The notes beneath the pieces were generated by a model. The model had not been told where the DNA came from. It did not search any database and was given only the letters and a program-made list of their open reading frames with translations. This document shows positions 32,260 through 43,500 of a stretch of DNA of 64,000 nt, piece after piece. The position numbers and the translations under genes were made by a program. The stretch spans positions 2,164,055 to 2,228,054 of the forward strand of contig NC_018213.1 of the NCBI RefSeq assembly GCF_000219625.1, written 5' to 3'. Source of the DNA: Zymoseptoria tritici IPO323. Lineage: Eukaryota; Ascomycota; Dothideomycetes; Mycosphaerellales; Mycosphaerellaceae. Positions within the stretch are counted from its first letter, which is position 1. Each line of letters begins with the position of its first letter.

Positions 32260-33770
32260 ATGCGTGCATTGCTGTCTGTGAAAATGGGTACTTCATCGAC
32301 ACTTCAATGCTTGACTCCAGCTCCGGGTTTCATTGCTTCCTCTTGGAGGAGCCACAACCACGAGCAACATGCAAATGTAAGGATTTGACAATGCCTGCGT
32401 TGCCACCTCAATTGAAAATCTGTGGGGCCGTCCGTCCTATCGCAAGAATAGCGAAGAACAACATCCGACGCGCCACTAGTCTCCGACATGAGAATATTGC
32501 CTTCCGGATCGGTAATGCTCGCGCTGAGGAACGTTTTGGGATAATCGTACGCACGGTACCAGGTGCGCAACAGGTAGTACGAACCACAAGTCAGACGGAC
32601 GGTATATGTTTTCGTGGAGGCATCCTGGTACGACGATATCATGTCTGCGTTGTGCGTGTCATCGTTTCAAGCAGCGCCCAGCCTCTGCCGATCGCAGGCT
32701 CCCCATATCGTAGCGAGCTTTGATACTAGCCAGCCTGCTTCCGAAATTCATCTTGAGAGAGTGGGGCCAAAAGGAAGGAAACCGGCGGTGCAACCCCCAT
32801 ATCCGCAGCGACCTTCGAGCTGCGACTTCAGAACACTCCGGATCCAAGGACCGAGCGACACGTGCCTGAGTAGTGAGGAGGGTCCGGGTCCACAGGTCGT
32901 GAGGAACGCTTCGATGGGGTTGCCAACTTTTTGTTCGCGTGCGTAGACCAAGCCGCAGTAGTAGCGCGACTGCTTACTTTGAGCGACTTCAAATCTTTCC
33001 TGAGATCCGCGCTCGCGTCTCGCCCTCAGGCCAAGTCTTGTCGCTCATCAAGAGAGCTTCATCAAGGCCTGTATGCCGGCTACTGTTTGTTAATGAGCTC
33101 TGTGGTCGGGAGCAAACGATGGACTGACAATTGACTGACAATGTCGAGGGCCAGCAGGTGAGATGTCAAGGGAGAGGATCAGGCCTGAGGTCAGCACAGG
33201 AGGATTTGACTCGACTAGCGTTCCAGATTGGGCTCGGCCCGCTTAGTCAGTCGGAGATTATTGCCTCCATCTTTTTGCCTTCATCTTTGTTGAAAGTCCA
33301 TGCACGATGGAAGATGGAAACTCCCGAGCTCAAGGCTGTGGCTGCCTCGGAAATTGGGGATCTGCTAGACAACAACCGACCTCGGCACCCTCAGAGAGCT
33401 TTCATCGTCCGTCAGTAGGCGCAAGAGCCTGCGGTGTCCGAGGCATGGACCGCATTTGGGTACAAGATGCCTACCTGGATGATCGCCTCGATTCCAGGTT
33501 CCACAAACCATCATCCGATACGGGCAGCCTGTGTACCAACATCCATTAGCATAGCGAGTACAGCACACAAGCGATGGCCAATTGTCCTCGGAACTCTGAC
33601 AACTGGCCATTCCATGAATCCATGATGCGGAGATGACAAGGTCTTCAACCCAAGTCGTAACACGCATGCGTTTGGAATTCTGCTCGTGACGACGGCATCG
33701 TCCTTCGTGCCATCTGCTTTGCCGCCTTCATCAGTCGAAAGGCGAAATCGATTGCATGGTATGCCGGGCG
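32260..33770. other. Unmutated region with weak coding signs on the minus strand
   Basis: The minus-strand segment 32642-32430 reads like part of a real protein (KTYTVRLTCGSYYLLRTWYR, then ITDPEGNILMSETSGASD), perhaps an exon of a secreted or wall-associated protein. I could not connect it to other exons or to a family. The rest shows only short overlapping frames. Confidence 0.35.
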
Positions 33771-34232
33771 TCAAGACAATGTATATGATTGTAAAGAATT
33801 CGAATCAGGTACATACGACCACAGATAGATGGTAAAATCGGCTTTCCGAGGGATCTTAGTGTTGTCGAGGAACGCCTTATTAGCGAGAGCGAGGCGGAGA
33901 GCGAGGCGGAGAGCGCACTCGGCAGCGTCGACGATGTTAGTAATAGTGTCAGAGCTAGGTCTCGCACTGGCTTTGTCGGTCCAGGTGGGAGGGATGTACC
34001 ACTCTGAGGGCTGGTTAGCTCCGAACAACTCTCTCGAGATTGGACTTTACGGACTGCCTCCACGCCCGGTCCTCACTTGTTGTACATCGATGTTGGGTTT
34101 CGATCGAGACTGAAAGCTCCAGTGGGTCACGAGAAGCAGACAGATGACCACGCAGAGCAAAAGACTTCTCAGGATCTTCTGTGTCCGCAGTGTGAGCGAC
34201 GGACCGGCCGTGGCATATGACTTTGACGGCAT
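33771..34232 (-). CDS. Possible type II membrane protein, partial model
   Basis: I do not recognise the family. The ATG at 34232 (MPSKSYATAGPSLTLRTQK) is followed by one strong hydrophobic helix (LLLCVVICLLLVTHW, residues about 27-41). This signal-anchor layout is common in Golgi enzymes. After about 54 codons either a 48-nt in-frame intron (GTGAGG...GAGAG) or a true stop (TAA) occurs. Beyond it the same register continues with NQPSEWYIPPTWTDKASARP and an Ala/Leu-rich segment duplicated as RLALRLAL (a 12-bp tandem repeat in DNA), to TAG at 33771. A GTATGT donor near 33820 suggests more exons towards 33500. The model is uncertain; if the TAA is real it is a pseudogene. Confidence 0.35.
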
Positions 34233-35216
34233 TGCGCCGGGAATGGGGGTGGATGAGGGTAGAAACATGGGAAACGAGGCCTTACTATTGTAGTTCCAGC
34301 AACCCACGTATACTTCGTGATCGTCTACATTCCAGGGCGACGACGGTATCCGCGTTGGAAAACGCGTGGCTGGATGTGCGAACATTGATAGGATGGGGAG
34401 GGATCTCCTGCGTGGGGGCAGTGTTCAAAGCAAGGCGTGCGATCTCTCCCACGTGTGTCGCTGTTTGGCTCCCCAGGATCTCCAGGGAGAGTGTTCAATT
34501 GCCGAGCTCGGATTTCGATCATGGCTGTGCTGGCGGTCGCGACAGTGAGACTGCCGACTGCAGGTTGAGCTCTGCAGGTTGAGCTTACGGACTCTATATT
34601 CAGGTGCGCTCTTTACAGTCGTCGGTCATCTTGACGGACCGACATGCTTACTGGTTGGAAGGCGAGGCGCTCGATGAAGAAGTGCGAGCCGAAGACCACG
34701 ATTCCAGGGCACGGCTCGGTAGTTCTACGGCCCGGCACCGGAATGACCTCGCCTGTCGATATTTGAGCGGACGCGACACAAGTACTGTACATGCAAACAA
34801 AGACGGCAAAGAACCCTTCGCTCTAGACGGGTTGCAATCGGCAAGCGATAGTCTAGCCCAGATGCTGCGTATGTGAACCGGGTACTGCGAATGTGTTCGA
34901 GGCCTTTGTTGTTGTGCGGGCTCACACCGCAAGCGGCTGAATAAAGCCGCCGCACGATGCTGAACGCCACGATCTGTGCGCGAGGCCTTTGTCGTTGTGG
35001 ATGCTAACACCGCAAGCGGTCAAGTTCAGATACCGACGGGGCCGCATTCGTCGTCGACAAAGGAAGGCGCCCCTCATTCTTTCATCCACGTTCGGATGAT
35101 GGGCTCCCTTAGTCCGCCTGTTCGACGGAGCATACGTCTTGTTAAAGCGATGTCCAACCCGACTCCAGATGACCCACCCATTCATCCTGCTTTGCCAGTC
35201 CAAACTCTCCCTGATC
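34233..35216. other. Intergenic region with a short direct repeat
   Basis: A segment of about 43 bp (GAGGCCTTTGT...ACACCGCAAGCGG) occurs at 34899-34942 and again, diverged, at 34981-35024. No gene is supported. It should contain the promoters of the divergent neighbours. Confidence 0.4.
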
Positions 35217-36074
35217 ATGGACATCCCCACAGCCGACGACTTTCTCGCCAGCAAGGACGTGATTAGCGACGATGACCCCGTGAACAACCGATCAAGGACT
35301 GCAACGGTCAAGAGGATCGGACCGTACGTTATGAAATACAACGGACGAACGTGTCTCCAGGAAGCCGACAACCTAGCGTACATCGCCGCTCACACCAAAA
35401 TTCCGGTGCCAAAGTGCTACGCCTCCGGTATCGTGCCTAACAGCGAGTTAAACGGGAAGTATCTTATTATGGACTTCATCGAGGGCGACACGCTCTAGAA
35501 TCTGTAGCCCGACCTCTCTCGCGTTGACAAGGACAACATCCTACAACAGCTACACGGATATATCGCCGAATATCGCAGCCTCCCGCCTCTAGACTACCTC
35601 GGGGCCGTAGTCAAAGGCCCGCTCGCACATCAGTTCTTTAAGTATGCCCAATTCTTTCTAGGGCGCGGCTTTGGCGGGCCCTTTCCGAACGCCCAAGCAT
35701 TCAACGATGCAGCCGCGGCTCGGCTCGGCATTCGTATGCCAAAGCAGGCGAACAGAGTCGCGCTCTTGACGATGCAAATGAATAAAGTGCTTAAGGACTA
35801 CCGGACCGTCTTTACGCATACCGATCTGCAACCGAAGAACATTATAGTGCAGAAGCAAGGCAGGAACGAGGACGGAAGCGGTGTTTTTAAAGTGACCATT
35901 ATCGACTGGGAGGATTCTGGGTGGTACCCCGAGTGGTGGGAGTGGTGCCAGGCGTCTTTCTGGTTTACTCGTATGCAAGACGATTTTCCGTTAGAGGTCC
36001 CGAAGATCATGCCGGTTTATCCCGTGGAATTCTTTTGTTGGGAGCATATACACCACATGATCGGAGATCATTGA
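35217..36074 (+). pseudogene. Aminoglycoside-phosphotransferase-like (APH) kinase gene with RIP-type stops
   Basis: This belongs to the APH/choline-kinase-like fold. In fungi such genes are usually of unknown substrate, and drug resistance should not be assumed. From ATG 35217 the frame shows a nucleotide-binding N-lobe (VKRIGPYVMKYNG, then LQEADNLAYIAAHTKIPVP) and the hinge KYLIMDFIEGDTL. The catalytic loop is FTHTDLQPKNIIV (Asp of HxDxxxxN, about 35820), the metal-binding motif IIDWEDSGWYPEWWEW (about 35900), and the C-terminal FFCWEHIHHMIGDH. Two TAG codons (35496-35498 and 35505-35507) stand where the family has Trp (DTL-stop-NL-stop-PDL), the change RIP makes from TGG. The final TGA at 36072 may also replace a Trp, because the register continues with AAFREKG. 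Everything else is conserved, so inactivation looks recent. Confidence 0.75.
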
Positions 36075-37420
36075 GCCGCGTTTCGCGAGAAGGGATCAGG
36101 CGGCGCTGTCGATCATGTCGGTCACGCATGTTCGAGAACGTCCTGTGCGTGATCTGCGAGGTACTTGATACGGCGGCATGGAGAGGTGTTGAGGTCTTAC
36201 ACCATCATCAGACAGATTGGGCGCAATACAAGTGGAGGTAGGACAATGATTCGGATGATATCTCGGATCAGACACAGGAATACGTATCTGGCGGCCTACC
36301 TAGACATAATTTCCCAGTTGTTAAAGCTCGAAGGACCCAGTCTTGACCGTTTCGCAGCATCTTCGCCCAATGTCTGACTCTGCTGGCTTTCATAGACTAA
36401 CACAGTGCTTCATGACTCCGTGGTGCCCTTTGTCCTCGTCGCAGGCTGCGCAAAGCAGTGTCTCTCCATTCTCGGATTGAACGAAGCAGTGTCTCCTCAC
36501 TCTCAGACTGAACAAGCAGTGTCTCTCCACGAGAAGTCTTGATGTGGGAACAGGCACAGTGCATATAACGATGCATCGCATCCCGTTCAGACCCCTCTCC
36601 AGCACGACATCCCGATGAGTGCTTGGATACCGCTGGCAGAGCACTTCCACAGATGTAGTGCATGCTACCGCTCACGTGCGGGCAAGCTCTGGAGGCGTTC
36701 GCCGTTCCGCGTGCGTTGACTTTTTCCTCTGCACAGACAAATGAATTCCACATCAAATTTCCAACCCGCAATCTCGTAATCAAGATGCAAAGACAGGTGC
36801 CGTCAGCTTTCCCCAAACCATTGTGCGGCCTGCAACTGCCAAATTCGAAGCGACTTGTTGATGTCGTTGGAAAGACTCGAAGTGTCCCTCTGCAATCGAC
36901 TGCGAGTTGGTCTACGACGCAGATCAGAGGGACATGTATGCTTCAGCCGGGCCCAGCAACAGCACATGTGCAGAACAGCCCCCTGAATTGCCCAGGGTCG
37001 GATCGATTTTCTCATTCACAGGGCCCTACATCACCAGCAGAGACAGGCCGCTGTAGTGACCGGAGCTCTTGATGGTTCGACGGATTCTTGTAGAAAAAGG
37101 GGGAGCGACAGCGAGGATGACCTTTTGAAAGATGCAAACGCCTGTTGGTGCGCCTAAGCAAAATTAGTCCCCAGCAAGATTCGGAATATGGTGCACTCAA
37201 GAGGGAACACAATTAGTGTGAAGGTTTGGCTGGATAGCTGGAGCTCAAAGTAGCACTTACATGTGTGAAAGTTGCCATAATCTGCCCTCGCTGTTTCAGC
37301 GACTCGAATGCGCCCCCAGTAGTTACTAGAGTGTGTGACAGCGATCATTCCTTGCCTAAAATAGAAAGTCTTGTACACCGCGAACATACTGACGTCTTGC
37401 CCGCCTCTCATGCTCGCGCA
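36075..37420. other. Region without a supported gene; small tandem repeat
   Basis: At about 36452-36530 a 30-bp unit beginning AAGCAGTGTCTC is repeated three times. Long frames on both strands at 36397-37072 overlap each other and show no motif. Confidence 0.4.
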
Positions 37421-37423
37421 AGC

Positions 37424-37780
37424 ACGGTCATCGATCTTCTCCAGGATGTTGCAAGAGCGGTGCGCATGTTTGCTCATGTTATTGGACAGCTGCACTAGAG
37501 TATGCAGTGCCACCATTTATGTCCGCATCTCATGGGTTCACACCTGGTCTCTCAAGTATTCGGCGGACAAAATCGACTTTGCCCATGTCTGCTGCATGCC
37601 AAAGTGCTGTACAGCCTGAGTTGTCCGTAGCATTAATGTTCAAAGCTTCGTCCTTAACCATTAGCCGCGCACCCGTCTGTACGTCTATATAGTCTTAGGC
37701 GATATCAAAGCAAGTCGTCTCTTTTGTTCTAATCTCGCAGGTTACGAGCTGATGCCTGTTGGAGCTTGAGGCAGAACATG
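37424..37780 (-). pseudogene. Ankyrin-repeat protein fragment, decayed
   Basis: Minus-strand frame with two recognisable ankyrin units: residues NINATDNSGCTALWHAADMG followed by KVDFVRRILERPGVN (about 37640-37540), then a second unit with DADINGGTA. Upstream in the same register is a region ending KETTCFDIA, a stop, DYIDVQTGARLMVKDEA. One stop is TAA (Gln expected) and another TGA follows Pro in the second unit. Neither ends of the gene nor partner domains were found, so this is a remnant of a protein-interaction repeat gene, possibly of the NACHT/ankyrin type common in fungi. Confidence 0.55.
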
Positions 37781-37784
37781 CTTA

Positions 37785-38094
37785 GTCATGGCTTCATGTC
37801 AATGTACTTTTCTTCGTTCTGGCTATTACAATACTAGATAAATTTCAAAGGCAGCGCAAAACTATATTTAAGCTCGCGGCGACCTAGGGAGTCGTTCGAA
37901 TGTACGAATTCCTAAAAAAAGTTGAAGTTGGCGGTGTTGAAAAGATATCTTGTCAAGTGATTGATTGAAGGAACTAACTACCAACAGAGAGTGAGATATC
38001 CTGATATACACCATTTGGAGCTAGCCAGCCATTGCCAGCCACCGTATTTCAACAGGCGGGGTGTATCAGTTGGCGCTCCGTCAAAAGCAGTTTC
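37785..38094. other. Spacer between ankyrin remnant and secreted protein gene
   Basis: AT-richer unmutated DNA with no gene seen. It presumably includes the 3' end of the secreted protein transcript. Confidence 0.4.
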
Positions 38095-39027
38095 CTATAC
38101 TCTGCATGTAATCTTGACCTGGTCCGAGAGGTATTTGCCAAATTCCGGAATTAAAGGGAGGACCACCTCAGCCACAGCCCCTAACTTTCCACATCTCATC
38201 GCCGGTGCTGATATCTCCCTGCTCGAAACGGTCACGCTCAAACTATCCGCTCGCAAGGTACCGTCGGCGTTGTATATCGACAGGACCATCTCCGAAGGAA
38301 TCTTCATGTTCTGGCTGTTCCCAAAGCACAAATCGATCAGTTCCCCCCCACCCCCATTATACTTATTACAAGCACAATGTACCGGACGATGGCCTCCGCA
38401 CAAAGCGCTCGGATCATCGCTGCAGCCCCCTATAGGCCCGCAACTTTGCGCGCAGTCTTTCCAGATGTCGCCGTCCGCCTCTTGGATTTGTTCCACCAAG
38501 TCCATCATGGACTTGACCAACTGATTGCGCACGGTAAAGCCATCGATGCCGGACACAACGCCCCACTCGCCACTGAGCTTGACCGTAACATCAAGATTGG
38601 GATCATACTCCTCTTTGTAGACGCAAGCTTTGTCTGCGCCGTATGCCTTGTACGTGTCGTCGGTCTGGATCCCCGTGCCATCTCCGCGGGTGGAGCCGAC
38701 TTGCGAGATGGCTTGGAAGAGATTCGTGTCGCCGACAGTCACGAAGTTGTTGGAGTAGTGCCATTCAAGGTAGTATGGCTTGATCCCTGAGCCTTGGGGA
38801 TGATGACCAACACCTGGGGGATGATGGCCAGATCCTGGGGGATGATGACCAACACCTGGGGGATGATGGCCAGATCCTGGGGGATGATGGCCAGATCCTG
38901 GGGGATGATGGCCAACACCTGGGGGATGATGGCCGGCCAAGTTCCCTTCGGTGTCGTCTCGCTCAATGTGGAGGTTGGGGAGGGCGACTGCCAGGGGGAT
39001 CAGTGCGAGGACTGCGGAGAGCTTCAT
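38095..39027 (-). CDS. Secreted protein with seven GHHPPG repeats, 310 aa
   Basis: I do not recognise the C-terminal family. I chose the ATG at 39027 because it opens directly into a signal peptide (MKLSAVLALIPLAVALP). An upstream in-frame ATG at 39063 would put 12 polar residues before it. After a short pro-like stretch (residues about 18-30) come seven heptads of the form GHHPPG[VS] (the last has PQG), encoded by a 21-bp tandem repeat at about 38787-38937. The 215-residue C-terminal domain has about ten Cys, including a CAQSCGPIGGCSDD and CGGHRPVHCACNK cluster, so disulphides are likely. His-Pro-rich repeats can bind metal ions or act as a flexible wall-binding linker; this is inference. 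The gene is intact with no RIP stops and no clear intron, and a 126-bp minisatellite lies directly upstream. Confidence 0.8.
   Translation of the reverse strand: MKLSAVLALIPLAVALPNLHIERDDTEGNLAGHHPPGVGHHPPGSGHHPPGSGHHPPGVGHHPPGSGHHPPGVGHHPQGSGIKPYYLEWHYSNNFVTVGDTNLFQAISQVGSTRGDGTGIQTDDTYKAYGADKACVYKEEYDPNLDVTVKLSGEWGVVSGIDGFTVRNQLVKSMMDLVEQIQEADGDIWKDCAQSCGPIGGCSDDPSALCGGHRPVHCACNKYNGGGGELIDLCFGNSQNMKIPSEMVLSIYNADGTLRADSLSVTVSSREISAPAMRCGKLGAVAEVVLPLIPEFGKYLSDQVKITCRV
38787..38937 (-). repeat. 21-bp coding tandem repeat (GHHPPG heptads)
   Basis: Seven in-frame units lie inside the secreted protein gene. They alternate between Val- and Ser-ending versions, a sign of unit-wise duplication. Confidence 0.9.
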
Positions 39028-39248
39028 GTTTGATGTGTTGAAATCTGGCGTTCGAGTTGTCAAAGTCGTTGCGATGCGTGCTTTGGTGGAGCTGCTTGTA
39101 CTGCTTGCGAGGCTTGTCGGATTGCGTGGGAGGCTTGGTCGGCCAGATCAGCGGGTGCTGGTGTCCCTTTTATGTTTCCTTCTCCCAGTGGACATTCGAC
39201 ACTTTCTTCCTTGGTAATACGAAAATGACGAGAATCGCAAAAACTGCG

Positions 39249-39735
39249 GTATCTTCAATTCTCGCATTGAGTGGACAAGGTGAAGCGAGAACGTGGCCAG
39301 CTTTGAGTATGCAGTTGGCTGTATCTCCGTGCTAGTGTCGGATTACAGCCTTGCAACAGAGCGGGAAAAGTGAGGTATCTTCAATTCTTGTATTGAGTGG
39401 ACAAGGTGAAGCGAGAACGTGGCCAGCTTTGAGTATGCAGTTCGCTGTATCTCCGTGCTAGTGTCGGATTACAGCCTTGCAACAGAGCGGGAAAAGTGAG
39501 GTATCTTCAATTCTCGTATTGAGTGGCCAAGGTGAAGAGAGAACGTGGCCAGCTTTGAGTATGCAGTTGGCTGTATCTCAGCTTTGAGTATGCAGTTGGC
39601 TGTATCTCCGTGCTAGTGTCGGATTACAGCCTTGCAACAGAGCGGGAAAAGTGAGGTATCTTCAATTCTCGTATTGAGTGGCCAAGGTGAAGAGAGAACG
39701 TGGCCAGCTTTGAGTATGTAGTTGGCTGTATCTCG
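39249..39735 (+). repeat. 126-bp minisatellite upstream of the secreted protein gene
   Basis: Units beginning GTATCTTCAATTCT start at 39249, 39375, 39501 and 39656. The third unit is 155 bp because 29 bp (AGCTTTGAGTATGCAGTTGG...) are duplicated inside it. The last unit is partial. Units are nearly identical. The array ends about 220 bp upstream of the start codon of the GHHPPG gene, so it may form part of its promoter. Confidence 0.88.
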
Positions 39736-40530
39736 AGCGGGAAATGTGCGGAGGTGCAGCACAACTTCGCTGCGCCCCATAAGAGATGGCAATAACAAGT
39801 ATGATACTCGTCAATACAAGGCCGAATGCAGCGATGAGATGGTCAAACTGTTCGTTTGACAGGGAAGGTCTAGTGCGATTGCGATCGATTGACGACATCC
39901 TCCGACACCGCTGCTTGCTTCTGGTAAGAATCGTCTTGTGGAGCATTTTACTGGTTTGCTGAATTCCACCTAGTAGTTGCTCGTCTCTACCCCGTAGCAC
40001 ATCTCTCTGTACACGCTGAAGGTTTTTAGTCCGTAGACCGCCGCCAGCCCGTTCACGATGTTCTTCGGGGTCTGAGGTGTTGTCCAGTGTTCCGGAGGAT
40101 GTAGATCATGCTTGCCCTACCCTGTAGGGCAGCAGCCCACGCTTTTTTCCGCTATCTTGAATCGGAAGGGTTCAAGGGCAGAACTCGATGGCATGCCTCG
40201 TGCGCCAGCCCACTCACATCTCGCAGTGGACAGGCCAATTAAGTCTCATCCCCTCCGCACGTTCTATAGCATCCAATAGTCAGCATCGTTCCATCTTCCC
40301 ACACATCCCCCGCTTATCCGGTCAATGGAGAGGACGGGAATGAAACAACAAGGCGACTCACCACCCTCGCCCTCGAACCCGATCGCTGGATCCTCGTGTT
40401 CCTCGGGAAAGGAACGGACTTAATGGATCTGACCATTGTGCTTAACCTACCGATTACAGCACGTGTAGGACGACGGCTAGGATTCCCCTCATCCCCTGTC
40501 AGGGCGCTGACGTGCAACATCAAAAGAGGA
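39736..40530. other. Unmutated spacer, no supported gene
   Basis: A minus-strand frame at 40000-39662 contains one hydrophobic stretch but runs into the minisatellite and has no family features. The boundary to RIP-mutated DNA lies near 40530. Confidence 0.35.
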
Positions 40531-43500
40531 AACTACTAAAGCTGCCCCAAACTCAAAATTAGACGTTATACGGAGGTTCAAAGTTAGCACTTCGCCACTT
40601 TTCGGAATTTTCGGGATTTTCGGATTCTTCGAATTTCTCTGAAATCCGTAAAGTCGAGCGTTTTGGTGAGCGACCGCACTACGAACGCGGTAAACATAGA
40701 CTAGAAAGAAATTATATAAGTAGATACATCCTAAGTTGATATTCTTCGATTATATCGTTTAAAACTACCTTAATTGCTCCGAACACTGCGCGAATAGAAT
40801 ACGAACGGTGCAATTATGTATGTTTATATATAAGTTTATCGATTAAACAACTATAAGAAGCAGATATATATAGAACTCGCCGAATATACGCTTATACGTC
40901 CCTTAAAGTCTACAACAATTAACGACTAACACTACGAACGCTCTACGAGTACTATATAACACCGGCATTACTAGGTTGTTGCCGTCGCCGTCGTTGTATA
41001 GTAGAAGGAACAACCTAAACCCTAACCCTACGATAGCGCCGAGTAACAACAATAATAATAACAATTTAACCTTACGACTTTAGACAACTCGGAGGTATTT
41101 AAGGGAGATAACGAGCGCGTTCGTATACTATTCGCTATATATTCGCACTCGTTAGGGCCTACACTATCCTCGATTCGAACCCTTAGCGGTATAGATTGCG
41201 GCGTAGAATACTAGCGCGTCCTACCTCTAAGTCCGATATATTAATAGTCTATCTCTCGCGACTAGTAATACGCCTACCGAACTACTGCAGCTACGTCTTA
41301 TAGAGTGCTAACTATAGACGCACCTCGTAGTCCTTAAACTGCTCGAACTTGCTAATTAATATACCTAGCTACCTCTATAGCATAGCGACCTACTAGGCTA
41401 AAGTAGAGACGTCGACATTAGCCGGAGGCATTAGCGGAGGGATGTTAATATTAGCCGGAGGCTCGAAGGCGCGACAGCCCTTTAAGGAGTTAGCAAGAGC
41501 ACGAGTGTATATCGAATAGGCGGCGTACGCACCGAGAAGCCCTTTATACGGTAGCGAGCGCACTACGTATCTTCGGTTAAGTAGACGGTATGGTCGATAT
41601 TAGCGTTAATACATCTACGATTAATTAGTATCTAAAGACACAGAAGAGCTTAGATATATATACGGATCGTAGGGAGAGGGAGTAAGACGTCCTTAACCGG
41701 CTTCTATTAATAGCCTACTATAGTTAATGCGGCGGAGGTTAGTACTAAACTATTAGCTTTACGATTATATAGCGAGTAGCGGCGAACGTATAGCGCATTC
41801 TTCGCCTACGTCTTGTCGCCGTCGACGTTAAGCGCCTTAGTTACCTAGGTCTACTATTTCTAGAGCGAGCAATCCTACTAAACGCTATTACCGGACTATT
41901 ATAGACGGTATAGGCTAAGCACGATTAGCATACGATCGCTACGCGATTAAGACGAAGCATCGTACGTATTAATTACCTACTAGATACGCGTAGAGGTCGC
42001 TATACTAGTAGAGGTAGTAGAGGTAGTAATATTGTTTAAGGAAGGATTTTAAAAGCCGAAGACGTAGCTTTTAAAGAGGGTACGGCGATAAAGTAACAAT
42101 AGTAAGGGAATAGTAATGTCGAAGAAGCCGGTAACAATTAAGTAAGAATAACGGACAATAAGAAGCTAAAAAAGGCGGCGAAGGTTAGCTAATTGCTTAA
42201 ATTAAATAGTAATCTAGACGAGCACGTTCGTACTACGTTCGCGGAGTAATCGCACTCGAGCAGGTCGTACGGATATCTCTATCTCGACTAGTCTTCTATT
42301 CGATCCTCGAATTCGAACCCTCTAGGAGTCCTTACGGAGTAACCTAGCGCACAAACGTACCGCGAACGAACAGCGAACGCCCCTAACCCCTCTCCTATTC
42401 CCCTACTATATATGCGACTCCTTTACTATTACTATCGGATAACATAGACTACGAGATAGAGATTATAGGCAACGAACGTCGATTAGATTCGCTATATTAA
42501 GCATTGCTCCGCTCCCTTCGTACTCGCAGACGACAGAAGACTCGTAGACTACTCGTAGACGATAGAAGACTCGTAAACTACTCGTAGACAACATACAATC
42601 CCTTAATTAAAGCTTATTGCTACTACTCCCTTCGAACGCCCCTCCGAACCTCTCTCCGAACCGCCCCTTCGATTAACCGTCTCTCTTCGACGTAATCTAG
42701 TTTGCCTACGTCGATATGCTATTATCTAGCGGCAGGCTAACAGCTAGTGCTAACGCTACGTTAGCTAGCCGTAGCTAAAGTCCGAGCTACGTATAGTAAC
42801 GCTCTAGCCTATTAATATCCTTCTAAATAGTATAGTCGCGGTTCTCGTAGTATTAGTATTTAAGCTCTAGCTTAACCTCGTTTAGCGGATAATACTTGTC
42901 TCTAACGTTAAGTCGCTAGAACTAGGCTACCCCGACCCTAAAGTTAGTGCCTAGATTCTAAAGGTCGAAGAGAATATATCCCTTAGTGCTACCTTCGGCA
43001 TTAAGGCGTTAGGTATAGTAGAATTCGGTATAGCTATTACGGCCGAGATATAGCATTTATAAGTACTAACCTTTACCGCGACGGACGGAGGTACTACGGC
43101 GAGGATCGGCCGAGGGGATAAGGTTAGGCTACGAAGGAGCCTGCATGTTAGCAATAATGTAAAGGGTGTTAATAGTTTGTTAAAGGAGCTATATAAGGAT
43201 TAGTTTATTAGATGTAATATAAGAAGATTAGTATATTAGATAAGGTATAAGAAGAAGAAGAAACGAAGAATAGGGCGCTAGCGGGGGTATATATAAGGCA
43301 AGGACAGGAGCACTATAGAATAACCGAGCGTAGAATAACCGTAACTAACAAACATTAGTAGGCTATAATTCTATATACGAACGGCGTAGGATAACCTATT
43401 AAATAATTAGAAAGCTATATACAATAGTTAGACGGACAGGCAAACATTAGCTAGCAACGGAGTATTATAGAATAACCGGCGGCATAACTATATAGCCGTA

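Noticed and set aside
34648..35010. Overlapping 80-120 codon frames on both strands
   Set aside because: They overlap in several registers and span a duplicated non-coding 43-bp segment; none has a motif.
35217..36074. Drug-resistance gene of bacterial type
   Set aside because: The APH fold is widespread in fungal proteins of unknown substrate, and the copy is broken; nothing in the sequence indicates antibiotic modification.
38794..39033. Plus-strand Met/Trp/Gly-repeat protein
   Set aside because: It is the reverse reading of the GHHPPG repeat of the secreted protein gene.
39662..40000. 112-codon minus-strand frame with one hydrophobic stretch
   Set aside because: It runs into the 126-bp minisatellite and shows no family features or splice support.
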